From positions 18,091,059 through 18,155,058 of the forward strand of contig CM075760.1 of the NCBI GenBank assembly GCA_037974335.1: a stretch of 64,000 nt of DNA, written 5' to 3'. A program made the position numbers and the translations under genes. Source of the stretch: Prionace glauca. Lineage: Eukaryota > Chordata > Chondrichthyes > Carcharhiniformes > Carcharhinidae. Under the pieces are notes generated by a model that was not told the origin of the DNA, did not search any database, and saw only the letters and a list, made by a program, of their open reading frames with translations. How positions within the stretch are numbered: the stretch's first letter is position 1; the number at the start of each line of letters is the position of its first letter. Below are positions 1 to 12,415 of the stretch, piece after piece.

Positions 1-215
1 AAGGGAATCATTGCCAATCCAATTGTACCAGACCCCTTCGGGATGAGCAACTGCAACATGATAGATTTTTTAAAATCAAACTGGAGAATGAGGTAGTTGA
101 TTCGGAGATGAGGGTGCTCAATCTTAAGAAAACTATGAGGTTATGAGACGTGAGTTGGCCTTGATAGATTGGGGAGAGTTACTTTAAGAGATGACAGTGG
201 ATAGGTGGCACAGGG
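1..215 (+). mobile_element. CR1-clade LINE fragment, end of endonuclease region
   Basis: The sequence matches the stretch found in other CR1 copies of this window (compare 45055-45250): a 'gacccc-tt-gggatgag' start, then an acidic stretch and the 'gagttggccttgatagattgggg' segment. Reading frames are interrupted, so it is a dead fragment. It is followed by ORF1-type sequence in the opposite orientation, so the two LINE parts lie head to head. Confidence 0.65.
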
Positions 216-960
216 AGCAATCCTGTGATTACAACCCAAGAGGTCCTGCTTTTTAACTTTCTACCTAACTCCCTTAACTGCTGTTGCAGGACATCGTCAC
301 TCTTCCTACCTGTGTACCAATATGTACCATGGCCACTGGTTGTTCACTCTCTCACTTCAGAATGCTTACTACCCTTTTAGAGACTTCCTGGACCCTGACA
401 CCAGGGAGGCAACACAACATCCTGAAGTCTCTTTCATGCTCACAGAAGCACCTATTTGCATCCCTAACTATAGAGCTCCTTATAACTATTGCTCGAGTGC
501 TCTTTGTACCTCCCTGCTTAATAACAAAGCCAGCCGTGGTGCCAGTGCTCTGTTTGCTGTATTTATCTCCCGATAGGCTATAACCGTCCAACAGTATCCA
601 AAACAGTGTACTTGTTAGAGAAGGAGATGACCACAGGGGATTCCTATGCTGACTGCCTGCCCCTTCTAGCAGTCACCCATCTATCTGCCTGCCTTGGGTG
701 TGGCCAAGTTTCTAAAGCTCCTATCTATGACACTTTCCGTTATCTTCATTCTGCTAAGTGCATCCAACTGTTGCTCCAACCTATCCATGCTGGCCGTAAG
801 GAGCTGCAAGTGGGTGCATTTCCTGTAGATTTAGTCATCCGAGATGCTGGAAGCATCACAGATCTCCCACATCTCACAAGTGCAGCACTTAACCCCACTG
901 ACTGACATTTTGAGCACCAATTAAATTATTTAAGAACATTTATAAAACTCTTACCTTCAC
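216..960 (-). mobile_element. CR1-clade LINE ORF1-type region (inverted)
   Basis: Translated on the minus strand it gives the pattern of shark CR1 first ORFs: a Cys-x2-Cys-bearing start, then a Leu/Gln-rich helix. The right arm at 61920-62160 shows this start clearly (CCTCEMWEI, then DRLEQQLDAL). Further in is GGTKSTRAIVIRSSIVRDA, also LINE ORF1-like. Several frame breaks show it is a fossil. The same block is in the right arm in the opposite orientation, as expected for the inverted duplication. Confidence 0.7.
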
Positions 961-1139
961 TTTTACCTTCTTGCAGTATCCTCTTTTTCAGATAAATTGG
1001 GGTTGTTCTCCTTGGAGCAAAGTGGATTGATAGAGGTGTACAAAGGTACGTGGAGGTGTCGAAGTTTACATGCTCTGTTTACACATATACAAGCTTTCTG
1101 GGTCATCCAGTCTCGAAACGTTGGTTCTATTTTCTCTGA

Positions 1140-1390
1140 AGTGGAGATGGCGGTGTTGGACCGGGGTAAACACAGTAAGAAGTCTCAATGCACCAGATTA
1201 AAGTGCAATGGGTTTACTTGGTAGCAAAATCCACTAGCTTTCTGTGTGCTGCTCGTTCGTCAGGTCAGTGGGAGTTCTGTCCACAAACAAGGCATAGAAA
1301 GACACAAACTCAATTCACAAAATAATGGTTGGAATGCAAATTTTTGCAGGTAATCAAGTCTTAAAGGTACAGACAATGTGAGTGGGGAGA
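1140..1390 (-). mobile_element. Penelope-like element terminal fragment
   Basis: It begins with the conserved end ('ttggaccggggtaaacacag', then 'aagtctca'), followed by 'gcaaaatccactagctttc' and the 'gacaatgtgagtgggga' segment. The same order occurs in the larger copy at 53675-55035, which carries a GIY-YIG domain. Only the non-coding end is present here. Confidence 0.6.
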
Positions 1391-1589
1391 GTGTTCTATT
1401 CTCTCTCCACAGATGCTGTCAGATCTGCTTAGATTTTACAGTATTTTCTGTTTTTATTTCCCTTTATTTTTCCCTCTCTGTCACCGCTCTGCCTCATCAA
1501 TAAGACATTGGGACTCAGAGAGTTGATGCAGTTTGATGGACAAGTTGTCTCCATTCTGAACAATGGGGAACAAGCTCCTCCCACTTAAT

Positions 1590-2060
1590 GACATCATTGC
1601 CCTCTACAAACATGGCGGCCGCGAGTACGCACTGCTGCATATTGCCCCCAATAAAGATGGCGAACGTTAACCCGGGACGAACCTGAGGAGCTGCGGCCCT
1701 GCTCGGTACAAACTGGGTCCGGGAAGACCTCTTCCGCGGTTTGCTACTTACACCACATGCTTACGCATCGTTTTCACCCACCTGGGCGATCCATTGCTCT
1801 CTCCGTACCGTCAATCACCTCGAACAGATTTCCGAGCCCAAAACAAAGCCTGCTTTCCACCGCCATTACACACACTGCGCATGCTCTAAGCAAAGCTGGG
1901 CCCGCCCTTCTTTCGCTCCTATTGGTTGGAGGACCGAATGCTCCCGTTCAGTCCTCCAGCACCGCCCCCTCTTCCCATTCGTCCGCGCCGCCGTCGATCA
2001 GCCGGGCATTGTGACAGTGACTCGCTATTTGTCCAATAATAACAGGGTCTCAGTGTAACA
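1590..2060 (-). promoter_or_regulatory. CpG-rich promoter-like block, left arm
   Basis: The block is rich in CpG against an AT-rich background. It has ATGGCGGC and AAGATGGCGA motifs (YY1-like), CCAAT boxes and GC boxes (GGGCGG, on the minus strand near 1900-1980). On the minus strand an ATG-initiated short frame and a GTAAGT donor (around 1745-1750) could mark a first exon transcribed leftward, away from the TCR genes. The right arm holds the same block at 60840-61240 with the features conserved. The gene it would serve is not in the window. It could instead be a conserved part of a larger repeat. Confidence 0.45.
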
Positions 2061-2404
2061 ATAACACACACACAGGCTCCAGTCCAATCAGAGTGGAGAT
2101 GGAGCACAGAGAAAACACAGTAAAACACTGACTGACTCTGAGTGTAACATAAACAGTGTTTGTTCACATAATAAGAGTCACATTGCAGTATGTTAGTGAA
2201 CACAGCATTAGATCCAATGTAATGATAATACAGTCAGTATCCAGTGCACCATAACCAAAGTTTAGGTTTCATTTGATAGTGTGACTGAGTCATGGTCTAT
2301 TGATATAATGTATTTAAATTCCAGTGTGTGTTACTCTGCCACTGTCAGTATCAAACAATAACCTGTCAGTTATTCCAATTCTGCTGTATTTTACAACGTC
2401 GATG

Positions 2405-2575
2405 GTAGTCATGACATAGAGATGCTGGCGTTGGACTGGGGTAAACACAGCAAGAAGTCTCACAACACCAGGTTTAAGTTCAACTAGTTTATTTGATAGT
2501 AATCCCACAAGCTTTACTATCAAACAAACTGTTTGGACTTAATCTGGTGTTGTGAGACTTCTTACTGTATTTTAC
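2405..2575. repeat. Foldback element built from Penelope-like ends
   Basis: Two inverted arms of about 55 bp flank a short loop: 'aagaagtctcacaacacca' near 2450 and its complement near 2545. The outer sequence 'gatgctggcgttggactggg' is the terminus of the Penelope-like elements of this window. A matching foldback lies at about 60250-60415 in the other arm, and a shorter relative at 16275-16430. Confidence 0.75.
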
Positions 2576-3197
2576 AACTGCAGCTCCTGGGGCTGGTATA
2601 ATAATAATCACAAAGGTTGGTTTCAGTGTCTATGAGGTCATTTGAACTGCAGGTAATCTGACCTTAAGGGAGACAAGAGGCCCAATAAACATCCGATTAC
2701 AATAGGAGGACAAGATGTAAGGGAGCAATGATATTTTAAAGTGTATGTGTTATGGTGAGTGTCACTGGGAAGTGAGTGATAAAATAGAAGTGGAAACATT
2801 ATAACAGAGACACATGTGACTGACTCAGCCTGACTGAGAGCTGTTATATTCGTGGCGAGAATAATGAGGGCATGAGGATCTCCTGAGATTTCTGATATCT
2901 GAGGTGTATCTGTTAGAGGAACTGAAAATAATCAGTTCCTTCTCATGGTTATCTGCAGTTCTCAAGTTACTCAGACACATAGGAAACAGATCTGACAGTT
3001 CATCAAACCCAAGGGTTTAATCTTCTGTTTCAGACACATTGTGACTGAAAAGATCAAATATTAAAACCTTACGGGGGAAACATTCAAAATGCCACCAAAA
3101 TGAATGAACTATTTCATTAATCCAATTCACAATAACTCTGTCAATATTCATCCAATTTCCTTTTAAACTTATTATTAAACCTGCTTCTAGCACCTGT

Positions 3198-4105
3198 TAT
3201 TAGTAAGTTTGCAGACAATACAAAGGTTGGTAGATTTGTGGATAGCAATGAGGGCCATCAGGAGATACAGTAGGATACAGATCAGTTGGAGACTTGGATG
3301 GAGTGATGGCAGATGGAGTTTAATCGAGACAAATGTGACGTAATGCATTTTGGAAGGTCTAAAACAGATAGGAAATGCACAGTAAAAGACAGAAGTTTTA
3401 ACCAGAGAGATGTGGGTGTACAGATACACGACTCGTTGCCGTGGACTAATAACAGTCAAGAAGGCAAACGGCATGCTTGCCTTCCTCAGCCGTGGTATTG
3501 AATTTAAAAATTGGAAAGTCATATTGCAGTTTAATAGAAACTTAGTTAGGCCGCACTTGGAATATAAGGTTCAATTCTGGTCGCCAGACGACTGTGGAGG
3601 CTTCGGAGAGGGTACAAAAAAAGATTTACCAGGATGTTGCCTGGTATGGAGGGCATTAGGTATGAGGAGAGGTTGGAGACACTTGCTTTGTTCTCACTGG
3701 AGTGACGGAGTTTCAGGGGACACCTGATAGGAGTCCACATGATTATGAGAGGCATGATCACAGTGGATAGTCAGAAGCTATTTTTCCAGGGTTGAAGTGT
3801 CAATTACTAGGTGGCATAGGTTTAAAGTGCGAGGGGCAAGTTTAAAAAGAGTTATACGAAGCATATTGTGTACACAGAGGGTGGTGGGTGCCTGGACCTC
3901 GTTGCTGAGGGAGGTAGTGGGAGCGGATACGGTAGTGATATTTAAGGGGCGTCTTGGCAAGGACATGAATGAGATGGGAATGGAGGGATATGATCCCCGA
4001 AAGTGTATGGAGTTGTCGTTGAGTCAGGCAGCATGGTCAGTGCAGGCTTGGAGGGCTAAAGGGCCTGTTCCTGTGCTGTAATTTTCTTTATTCTTTGTTT
4101 TAATA
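3198..4105 (+). mobile_element. CR1-clade LINE 3' end
   Basis: Translation in pieces gives the C-terminal part of a CR1 reverse transcriptase (WQMEFNRDKCDVMHFG, then LVRPHLEYKVQFWSP). A 3' UTR follows, with 'cagcatggtcagtgcaggct' and the tail 'gggcctgttcctgtgctgta' plus a TTCTTTG-type end. Frameshifts break it. Same subfamily as 29815-30800 and 35720-36080. Confidence 0.85.
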
Positions 4106-4934
4106 TCTGCTTCCCCATAATCTCTTCCACATTCACAGGTCATCTCACTCTCTCTCTCTGTATATCTCTCCTCCCGCCCTCCCCCTGCCTCTCTTTTTCT
4201 TTCTGTCTCTTAGCGTCTCAAGACATTTCTCTCCCAGTATAAAGTTATGTATCAGATGGTGGGGGGAGGGGGGGGGGGTGCAGTATCAATTGGTGCCTGT
4301 GCATTACTTGTCACAGTTAAATCTGCATATTTTCTGCTCTAAGAGATGATGTGTGTGTATCAGAGTCTGAATTTTCTGAACCTTCCCATTGTTTCCAAAT
4401 GCTCTCTCCATTTTCTCAGTTTGAGGATATTCATTACATTCAGGGGAAAAATAATTTTCCTTGCAGGTTAAATAGTTCCAGGATATTGATTAACAGAATT
4501 TTGCAATTTATGTTAATCGACAAAAAAACAACTGAATGTCCACATGTAAATATCACACACACAGACACGATAATAATTGGAACTCAGTTACTGAAATGTG
4601 GCAGTCCAGTGACAGATATCATTGAAACAATCTGAGATCTGGAGCTGGGACTGATGGTTTTTGAATGGACTGCGTATTTCCACTTGTTATTAGCTGATAA
4701 ATGTGAGCGACATTATCCAGTATTTGGTAAGAAACAACTCCATCTAAAAGTATATATTTTCCCCATCACTGAACTCAATGTTGTCATCTGATACAAAAAA
4801 AACATGTTGCTACATCAATGTCCCTGCGGTGATTCCACAGTGTGTAAATTAAAGACTTTGGGAATATATAATCTCCGAGTTTAAAACAGAGAGACTGTCA
4901 GCAACAAGAAGGGGCTCATCACCTCACACTGAAA
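4106..4934. other. Upstream region of the GPR139-like gene
   Basis: A CT-rich tract (about 4140-4220) and a G run (about 4258-4280) precede about 600 bp of apparently unique AT-rich DNA. The 5' UTR and promoter of the receptor gene should be here. No TATA box or other decisive element was recognised. Confidence 0.4.
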
Positions 4935-5001
4935 ATGCTAGTTTCATTTGAAGTGGTTGAGAAAATATTCTACCCAATCATCGCCATTATTGGAGTTCTT
5001 G
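4935..5001 (+). CDS. GPR139-like receptor, exon 1
   Basis: The exon encodes a 22-residue N-terminus (MLVSFEVVEKIFYPIIAIIG, then VL) plus the first base of codon 23. It ends at a consensus donor (g|gtaagt at 5002). Joined to exon 2 in phase 1 it completes transmembrane segment 1 as IIAIIGVLVNLLGIVIL, which is the family pattern (FYP-I-A--GV--NL--IVILSRGKCGLS). The fit in hydrophobicity and phase across a 9.4-kb gap is the main evidence. The first ATG is in the context gaaaATGc. It is too short to be found without the family pattern in mind. Confidence 0.88.
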
Positions 5002-6534
5002 GTAAGTGACTCTAACAACTGAGGTTGTGTAAATCTGTGTGTGAGCCGCTTTCTGATTTTAAACTTTGACTGGAAATGTTCCATGTTTATCTCATTGTCA
5101 CTGATGGACAGGCACCGGGTAAATAATATAATTTACTTAAATCAAATGACTTGAAATATCTTTGTGGTTTTAATCCCTTTCCATCAACTGACAAAATGCT
5201 GCATGTAATTTATAGTCTCAGTGATTAATGAAGTTATTGTGTTTAGTGGAATCTTGTGTATTGTCAGATTTGTCTGTAGTGACCAGAGACCGTTTGGTGG
5301 GAGTGAGAATAGAATTACTCTTTGACTGTGGATCAATAACCAGAGTGGAATATCAGGCACAAGTTAGCAAGCATTGCATGATCTATTTGTCAATGTAGAT
5401 TTGCACTCATGTGTTTTTACTACACCAGAGTGGAATATCTGATTTAAGTATTGATCTATTCTTGGCACTATCTATCTGTGTGGAATTGTATTTTGTTTGG
5501 CAAAAAAAATATACTGGAATAAAATAAGTTGGTTCAACTTCAATTAGATATACATTTATTGGAGCAGTGAGATATCCATTCCATGGACCTGTCCCAGTCT
5601 TTAATCTTTGGAATAGCTTGGAAATAGGAAGAGATTGATTTCCTTTAATGATGTTTGGTGGTTAGTGTGCGATGTGAAATGTCTGCATAGCCAAATTGTG
5701 TATTGAAAAGAAACAGATGTCAGCTAGTTCCTGATAATTGAACTACCCAATAACAAAGGTGCAGTTTTCTGTGATTTGTATTTCAAAAATGTTGCGATTT
5801 GTTCACATTTCTATTAGATTACGAATGAACTCCATTCTTCCATGTTGTTATGCGTCTGTCTAAACGGTGTTGTTGTTTCAAGCACTTTGTCAATCTGACC
5901 ACCTGAACCCCTACGCTCCAAGAAAGCATTCAGACACTTGATTTCTATAGAGTGATTGGTATATTGTTCTGATCAGACTGCAGAACCTGACACTCAGCTG
6001 TGGTGACATTAATTTCTAATTAGGATAACCAATTTGCAAGTCTATAATTTATTGTTAATGTGTTATTGTGTTTAGTTGCATTCTTCCACTCTGGTCATTC
6101 TCATTTTCAGTTTTGGAAGTTTAGTAAAGTTTGAAATTGTTATTTTGATTTCCGATTCCATATTGTTAATGTAAATGGTGAAGGACAGTGATCCCAGCGC
6201 TATCCTTGTGGAAGACCATTTCCCACAATCCAACAATCAAGGAAAATCCTTTTATCTCTGGCTCCCTGTGTTTGTAATCAGTTTCTATCCATTCTGCTGC
6301 TTGTCCTCTAGCTCCACAAACTCTGAGATTACTCAAGTCTGTTAAATCTTAATTCATTGAAGACATTTAAAAGCTTAATCTGTCGGACATATTTATCTCC
6401 TCAATCATTCCTGATAATTGCTAAATGACTCATTGGCTCTGTCAAGAATGTTTATTTCGGAATATGCACTGACTGTTCTTTATAATAGTCTGTGTTACAT
6501 GATTATTTTTTACTTTTTTGCACTGCAGGACCTC

Positions 6535-6960
6535 AGTGTTTCTGCAGTGAAGAGAGGCTGGTTAAACTGGGGTTGATTTCCACAGAAAGGTGAACGCGGA
6601 GATTTGAAGGAATTGAGGTGTACAAAATGTCACTGTTAATGTAAGACTTACTTGTGGCTAATAAAGACACATTTAAAACTTTTTATAGCTTGCAGTTCAC
6701 GGGTAAACCTTTTAAAACTCAACTGAGGTGAAAACTCTTCATTCACAGGGTGGTAAATGTGTGGGACTCGCCACCACAGAATGCAGTTAAGGCAAACGTG
6801 CGTCATTTCAAGAAGAAATAAGGTATAGCTCAAGAGGCTAAAAGGATTAAAGGATAAGAAGGAAAGGGAGGGGGGAATGAAGATATAAATTCGATGATCA
6901 GCCACGATAAAATGAGTGGCGGAGCAGACTCCTACTCATGCTGCTACTTTCTATGTTTTA
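6535..6960 (+). mobile_element. CR1-clade LINE 3' end, old copy
   Basis: Recognisable landmarks in order: 'gagaggctggttaaactgggg', 'ttcacagggtggtaaatgtg', 'gggactcgccaccacagaat', and a degraded tail 'ggagcagactcctactcatg' ending at a TTTCTATGTTTTA stretch. These are the YEERL, FTQRVV-W and UTR positions of the CR1 3' end. Heavily diverged. Confidence 0.65.
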
Positions 6961-7771
6961 TGACTGGGGAGCGGGAACTAAGCTGATACAACACAGCAGA
7001 GGACCCCCAAACCACGACCTATATCTCTCCTAGCGACTCTTTCTCTTCTAATTTCTCCCTGCCCCTCTGGCTTCGCTCCTCCCTCTCTCTTTCTCTCTCT
7101 CTCTCTCTCGCTCTCTTTCTGTCGCTCTTTTACACCCCTCATGTTTTCTATCTCTCTCCCTTACTGTAACATAACCGAACGAGAACGTTGGGTGAGAGAA
7201 TTGGAAAACAGTCCATTGCACCATAAATGAAATTAATTAATTTGGCTGTTGCAGGTTTATTTAACCATTGGTCTCATCCAATTAAACGTATAACCTGTTC
7301 GGCATGAAGAGAATGGAAAAGACATCCTGAGGTCCCTGTGATTAGGCCTTGAATTGAGGCCAGACACAGAGGATACATTAAAGTTTGGAGACAAAGGTTT
7401 AATTCCCGCCCTATTGAAACAGAATGTACTTTCCAGCCTTAAACATTCTACACACGGCTGGAAGGGGTGACAGGGAAAGAGAGCCACTGCTCCCCACCCC
7501 CTGTGCCTTCTGAACACCAGTCATATATACCACAGAAATAAAACGACAACGCACATTGGGATTTTGTTTTACATTAATACAAAATACAGCATTAAAATAG
7601 TTAGGTGCAGAGAGAGAGAGAGGTAGAGAGAGGGAGAGAGAAGCCATAGTGACACAGGACGATATATTGAACCCAATCCCAAACCACCTTCCCTACACAA
7701 GAAAACATTCAAATCCCACCACTCTGTCTAAAAAAAACGCAAACAGGACACAGGGATTGGGCAGTGCAGAC

Positions 7772-8258
7772 TTGTATGTTAACGTTTTTGTCTTTTATTC
7801 CGCAGTTGGGTCCACCTTGTTGTCAAACAAGGGGCATGCACACGGTGGGTCGTGCGTGGGCTGCTCTTGGAGGTTCCGGGAGTGGCCTAGTACTTCGTGT
7901 CGGTGTGTGTGCTTGATCCTGGACCAGTAGACGGGCGCCGCAACACCTCAGTGACTAGCACTGCTAGCTGTGCAGATGCATGGATTGGGGCCAGTGTCTG
8001 TGGGAGTTTGCACATTCTCCCTGTGGTTGCGTGGGTTTCCTCCGGGCGCTCCGGTTTCCTCCCACACCCCAAAGATGTGCTCTTAGGCTGATTGGTTTTA
8101 CCAAATTGACACTATTCTCCCCTGAATCTGGCTAAATTAGGGGTTCCATTCGTAGACACGCAGGGTAGAAGAGGTGTAGGGTGATGCGGCGGCGCGGGCT
8201 CGTTGGGCCGAAGGGCCTGTTTCCCGTGCTGGGTTGTTCTTTGTTCTTTGTTCTTTGT
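7772..8258 (+). mobile_element. CR1 3' UTR carrying a V-SINE core (copy A)
   Basis: In order: a 'gtccaccttgtt' head, a tRNA-derived-like stretch (cagtgactagcactg), the V-SINE core (ttctccctgtggttgcgtgg, then cctccgggcgctccggtttc), and the CR1 tail 'gggccgaagggcctgtttcc' with (TTCTTTG)n. The same order is seen at 11547-11989, 40552-41087 (minus), 54355-54840 and 56804-57266. 5' truncated within the 3' UTR. Confidence 0.85.
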
Positions 8259-10479
8259 AAGTCTTTACCAAGGTTAGGGGTTTGATTTTTATCCCCTCCT
8301 CCCTCCCAGGATCTTTATCGTCACTAAGCTAATTTGCCATTTAAGTTGTATGGAAAGCATTTTCAGTTTTGTATATGCTGCAGGTCATTGATGCACGGTA
8401 GGATCCCATGGGCAGCAATATTTCCACACCGCCCAACCGAGTATGCATGAGGCTAAAACATCAACTGGAAAGAAGATGCCCATTTCCTCAAGATAAATTT
8501 CAAAACAGGCTGTCTCAGGATTGGAGTGTTTGAACATTACACTTTCTGGAGAGATGTGACAGGGGACATCAGCAGTTATTGTACACAGGAACCCTCCACC
8601 CCAAATCTTGTGCCACTTTCCCTCCATCACAATTCCACAATGTTTAGCTGCTCTCCCCCGTTTAACCTGATCCTCCCTTTTCTCTCTCACTCCCACATTC
8701 TGTAACATTAGCTCTTCTTCACCCATTCTCTCTCCACTCTCTCACTTCCTTTCTCTCACATGCTACAAAATTGGAGATACAGAGAAACAGATAGAGAGTC
8801 ATTGCCATGAGACAGAAGTTGATGCCGTTTTAACAAGCCAAGTTAAATTCTTCCAAGAGGAAAACCTTACTTTGCAATCTGTGAAAGATATGAGGGAAGG
8901 TGTGAACTTTAACTTTCATTGACATTTAGTGGTTAACTAACTGAAATATCTGATACTCAGTTTAAGTGAATAATTAGCAACTTACTTATTTAACTAACAG
9001 GGAACTTTAGTTAAAGAACTAACACCGATTACAGTAAGATTCTACTGGAATGTTTTTCAAATAAACACAAGGTCAATTCTTTGACAACATAAATAACAGA
9101 ATTGAGTCCATCTCAAAATATACACAATTAGGTTTTGTGGCTTGGGAAAAATAAAGTGGTGTTCGTCTTTCCTTCTGTTGCCTGAAAAATTATTTCCGAT
9201 TTGGTACACTTTGATAGAAAAATTGAGATATTCGAAGCTGGAGAGGGCTGGCCTTTCCCTCTCTAGGCTTTGAGAGGTGGCAGCCTTTCAGTCGAACTGC
9301 AGACAGGCTGTTGATCATTTGTTTTTATAACTGTGATAACCTATGAATTTTCTTACACCTGGATTGATCTGATCTGGTCATCAACTACAAATTAAAATTT
9401 GATAGTTCCTGGTAGCTGAGTGTCTCTTTTAACCTGATAGGCTGAACTCAAAATTCAAAATCCTGTCAAACCTGTTACCATGGTGATGCTGACGCTTGGT
9501 CTTGGCTACAAATGTTGCAGTCTGTGTACCCTGTCTGCATTTTCATTTTAAACATCCAAGCATTGTCACAAGTACAGCTTGAAAAGGACACAAAACCAGC
9601 TTTCAAAGGGATCACACCTCACAAACTCAGCTTTACAACAGCAGGCGTAGAACAAGAACACCGACAATCACTGTATTCAAATGGAATCCTGTGCATTTTC
9701 TTTAACCCTCACATGTATCACTCAGATTCAGACACGTTTTTTATTCCACAATTATACCCCTTCAATTAAAGAACTTTTAGTCCAGACCATCAAAAATTAT
9801 TTCCATAGATGAGATTAATTTTTAATTTGACTTCACTGCTAGTAATTTGGAAATTTCCGATATAACTTGTCCACAGGAAGATTCAAAGCGCAGTTGCTGT
9901 TTCAAAATTCAGTTCAGACTTTATAATATTTTCTATGTTTGTTTGTGTGTCTTGTTTTAATGTAAAAACCGAGCCTGGAATATTGGTCACACAGTAAGGT
10001 CCCACAGACGGCAACATGATATTGGCAGAATGCCCCCTCAGTCCCTTTGGAGAAAGTGTTCATGAACTCCTTCGGTCCTATTTATTCAAGTTTAAGCTTT
10101 TTTTTATATTCAAGGCCTACCAATCTTCTTTGCAGTTAGTTAACTGTTTAAAAGAGGATGGCTATTCTAACAAGGCAGGCAAAGGGCCTAGGCCAGTGTG
10201 TGCACAGCAAGATCCCACAACAGCTTCATTGTGAACCTATTCAAATGAGATGCAGACCTACCCTGTCCTCATCCTCACAGCTGCAGTGAACCCCTTCACA
10301 TTGAACTCAACAAAAAGCCCAACGCGACTACCAGACTGTGTGTCTGCATTGTCCAAAGTCTGGAGAATTCCCTTCACTTCCCTTGAAAGTACAAACTGTC
10401 TCTTAATATTGAGATAACCTTTGAAAACAAGTTCTGCAGCAAGATCGCACAGGACGCAGTTAGCAGTGTGTCGTCTCTT

Positions 10480-12415
10480 TTATACCGTTTAATGGAATGT
10501 AATCCTGAATAGTGTGAGCTGATACACTTTGGAAGATGTAATTTGACTAGAAAGTATTGAATTACTGATTGGACTCTAGCGAGATCTATGGCAGAATGTG
10601 ACCTTGGCGTATTTAACCTCAGATCTTTGATAGCAGCATTGTATCTGAGTAGGGTGGTAAAAATGACATGTGGAATACTTCCCTTTATGAATCGAAGCTT
10701 AGTTACAAAAGCAAGGAGTAATGCTGCAGATGGATAGAAGTTCGAGAAAGCTCCAGCAAGAGTATTGTGTGCAGTTCGGGTCGCCACATTATAGAAACGA
10801 TGTGTTTACAGTGAAGGGGTTGCAGAGGAGATTCACCAAGATGCTGCTTTGGATGGACGATCTACGTCCCTGAAGGTGTCGGTGCAGGTGCAGAATGTGA
10901 TGAGGAAAGCGTATGGTATGTTAGCCTTCATAGGAAGGGGTATAGAATATAAGAGTAGGAGTGTGATGTTGCAGTTGTATAGAACGTTGGTTAGGCCTCA
11001 CTTAGAGTACTGCGTCCAGTTCTGGTCACCTTACTACCGAAAGGACGTGGAGGCTCTGGAAAGAGTGCAGAGGAGATTTACCAGGATGCTGCCTGGCATG
11101 GAAGGGCTGTCTTACGAGGAAAGATTGAACGAATTTGGGCTGTTTTCCCTTGAGAGACGTCGGCTGAGGGGGGATCTAATAGAGGTTTATAAGATTATGA
11201 AGGGGATAGATAGAGTAAATGGTGGTAAGCTTTTTCCGCTATTAGAAATGGATAGAACGAGGGGTCACGGGCTTAGGGTGAGGGGGGCTAGGTATAAGAC
11301 AAATATTAGAGGGCAGTTGTTCACGCAAAGGGTAGTGGGGGTGTGGAATGCACTGCCGAGTAAGGTGGTGGAAGCAGGCACGCTAGGGTTGTTTAAGAGT
11401 CACTTGGACAGCCACATGAGCGGTCTTCATATAGGGAGATATAGCAGGCCTTACTAAACATTGTAGGGTTGGGATTCCGTTTTTGCCTCAGGGATGTTAC
11501 AGTCTTTGCCTGTTTAATAATGAATTTTTTGTCTCCACAGGCATTTAAGTCCACCTTGTTGACCAGCAAGGGACATGCATGCGGCAGGTTGTAGTGGGCT
11601 GCTCTTGGATGTTGCTTCGGGAGTTGCCTCTTGCTTCATGTCGTTGGTGTGCTTAAACTGGACCATCTCAAGGGCAACATGACAGCTCAGAGGCTATCTC
11701 TGTTGCTGTGCGGACACATGGATTTGGGCCTGTGTCTGTGGGAGTTTGCGCGTTCTCCCCGTGGTTGCGTGGGTTTCCTCCGGATGCTCCGGTTTCCTCC
11801 CACATCCCAAAGATGTGATTTTAGGCTGATTGATTGGGTAACAAATTGTCCCTATATTGGACCTCCCTGATCCTCGCACATTAGGCGTAGACTAAAATCA
11901 TGAATAGGCCACTGAGACAATGGGACGGCGGCGCGGGCTCGTTGGGCCGAAGGGCCTGTTTCCCGTGCTGTGTTGTTCTTTGTTCTTTGTTATGAGAAGA
12001 GGTGGCATCGGCTTGGGTTATTAACATTTTAACAGAGAAGAATGAGGGGGCGAACTGATCTGGTGCGCAAGATTATGAGGGACATAAGCATTGAGGATAA
12101 GGAGCAGTGGTTCCCCTTACTGGAAGGGCCAGTCACGAAAGAACATAGGTTCACGGTGAGGACAAGGAGGTTGAGGGATGATGTGATACAATACTTTTTA
12201 CCCAGATGGTGGTGATGGTCTGGAATTCGCTGCCTGGGAAGGTGGTAGAGGAGGGATACCTCACATCATTTAACAAGTGTCTGGATGAGCCACATCATTA
12301 CATTCAGCGCTATGGGCCAAGTGCTGGCTGATGTGGTTGGGTGTAATTTCAGATATTTCTACTGGTGCAGACTAGTTTGGCCGAATCGACTCTTTGCACT
12401 GTATGATTCTATTAT
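10480..12415 (+). mobile_element. Old CR1 copy interrupted by a younger CR1
   Basis: The old copy is seen as two halves. 10480-10857 ends '...accaagatgctgctttggatgga', and 11993-12415 resumes with 'tatgagaagaggtggcat' and runs to a decayed UTR (ggccgaatcgactctttgca). Together they make the usual order: RT C-terminus, YEERL, FTQ-like, tail. The interruption is the 1.13-kb younger element at 10858-11989. Both halves have many substitutions. Confidence 0.8.
10858..11989 (+). mobile_element. Young CR1 3' end with V-SINE core in its UTR (copy B)
   Basis: An uninterrupted frame of about 200 codons ends at 11457. It shows the CR1 C-terminal pattern: LVRPHLEYCVQFWSPYYRKD, LERVQRRFTRMLPGMEG, YEERLNEFGLFSLERRRLRG, LFTQRVVGVWNALPSKVV. 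The 3' UTR follows. From about 11547 it is the V-SINE-like block (cccgtggttgcgtgggtttc, then tccggatgctccggtttcct) and ends in the (TTCTTTG)n tail. The intact frame suggests fairly recent insertion. 5' truncated, as usual for LINEs. Confidence 0.9.

Larger units (their letters stand above)
1..3197. repeat. Left arm of a large inverted duplication
   Basis: This arm matches, in reverse complement, the segment at about 59610-62835. The match runs from the window edge to about 3197, where the CACCTGT shared by both arms is followed by unrelated sequence. Unique-looking DNA matches as well as repeats: for example 2580-3100 against 59730-60240 differs by only scattered substitutions and a small indel. 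By eye identity is well above 90%. The arm contains LINE ORF pieces, a Penelope-like end, a CpG-rich block and a foldback element. It may continue left of the window. A CR1 copy starts exactly where the homology ends. Confidence 0.93.

Noticed and set aside
1590-2060. The CpG block as part of an LTR or retroviral element
   Set aside because: No paired direct repeats, primer-binding site, polypurine tract or retroviral coding pattern was recognised here or elsewhere in the window.
7670-7720. TTTGGGATTGGG on the minus strand, as a possible J motif
   Set aside because: No Thr-x-Leu-x-Val continuation, no donor and no RSS. A wider scan for J-alpha segments and an alpha constant exon below 32.8 kb also found none.
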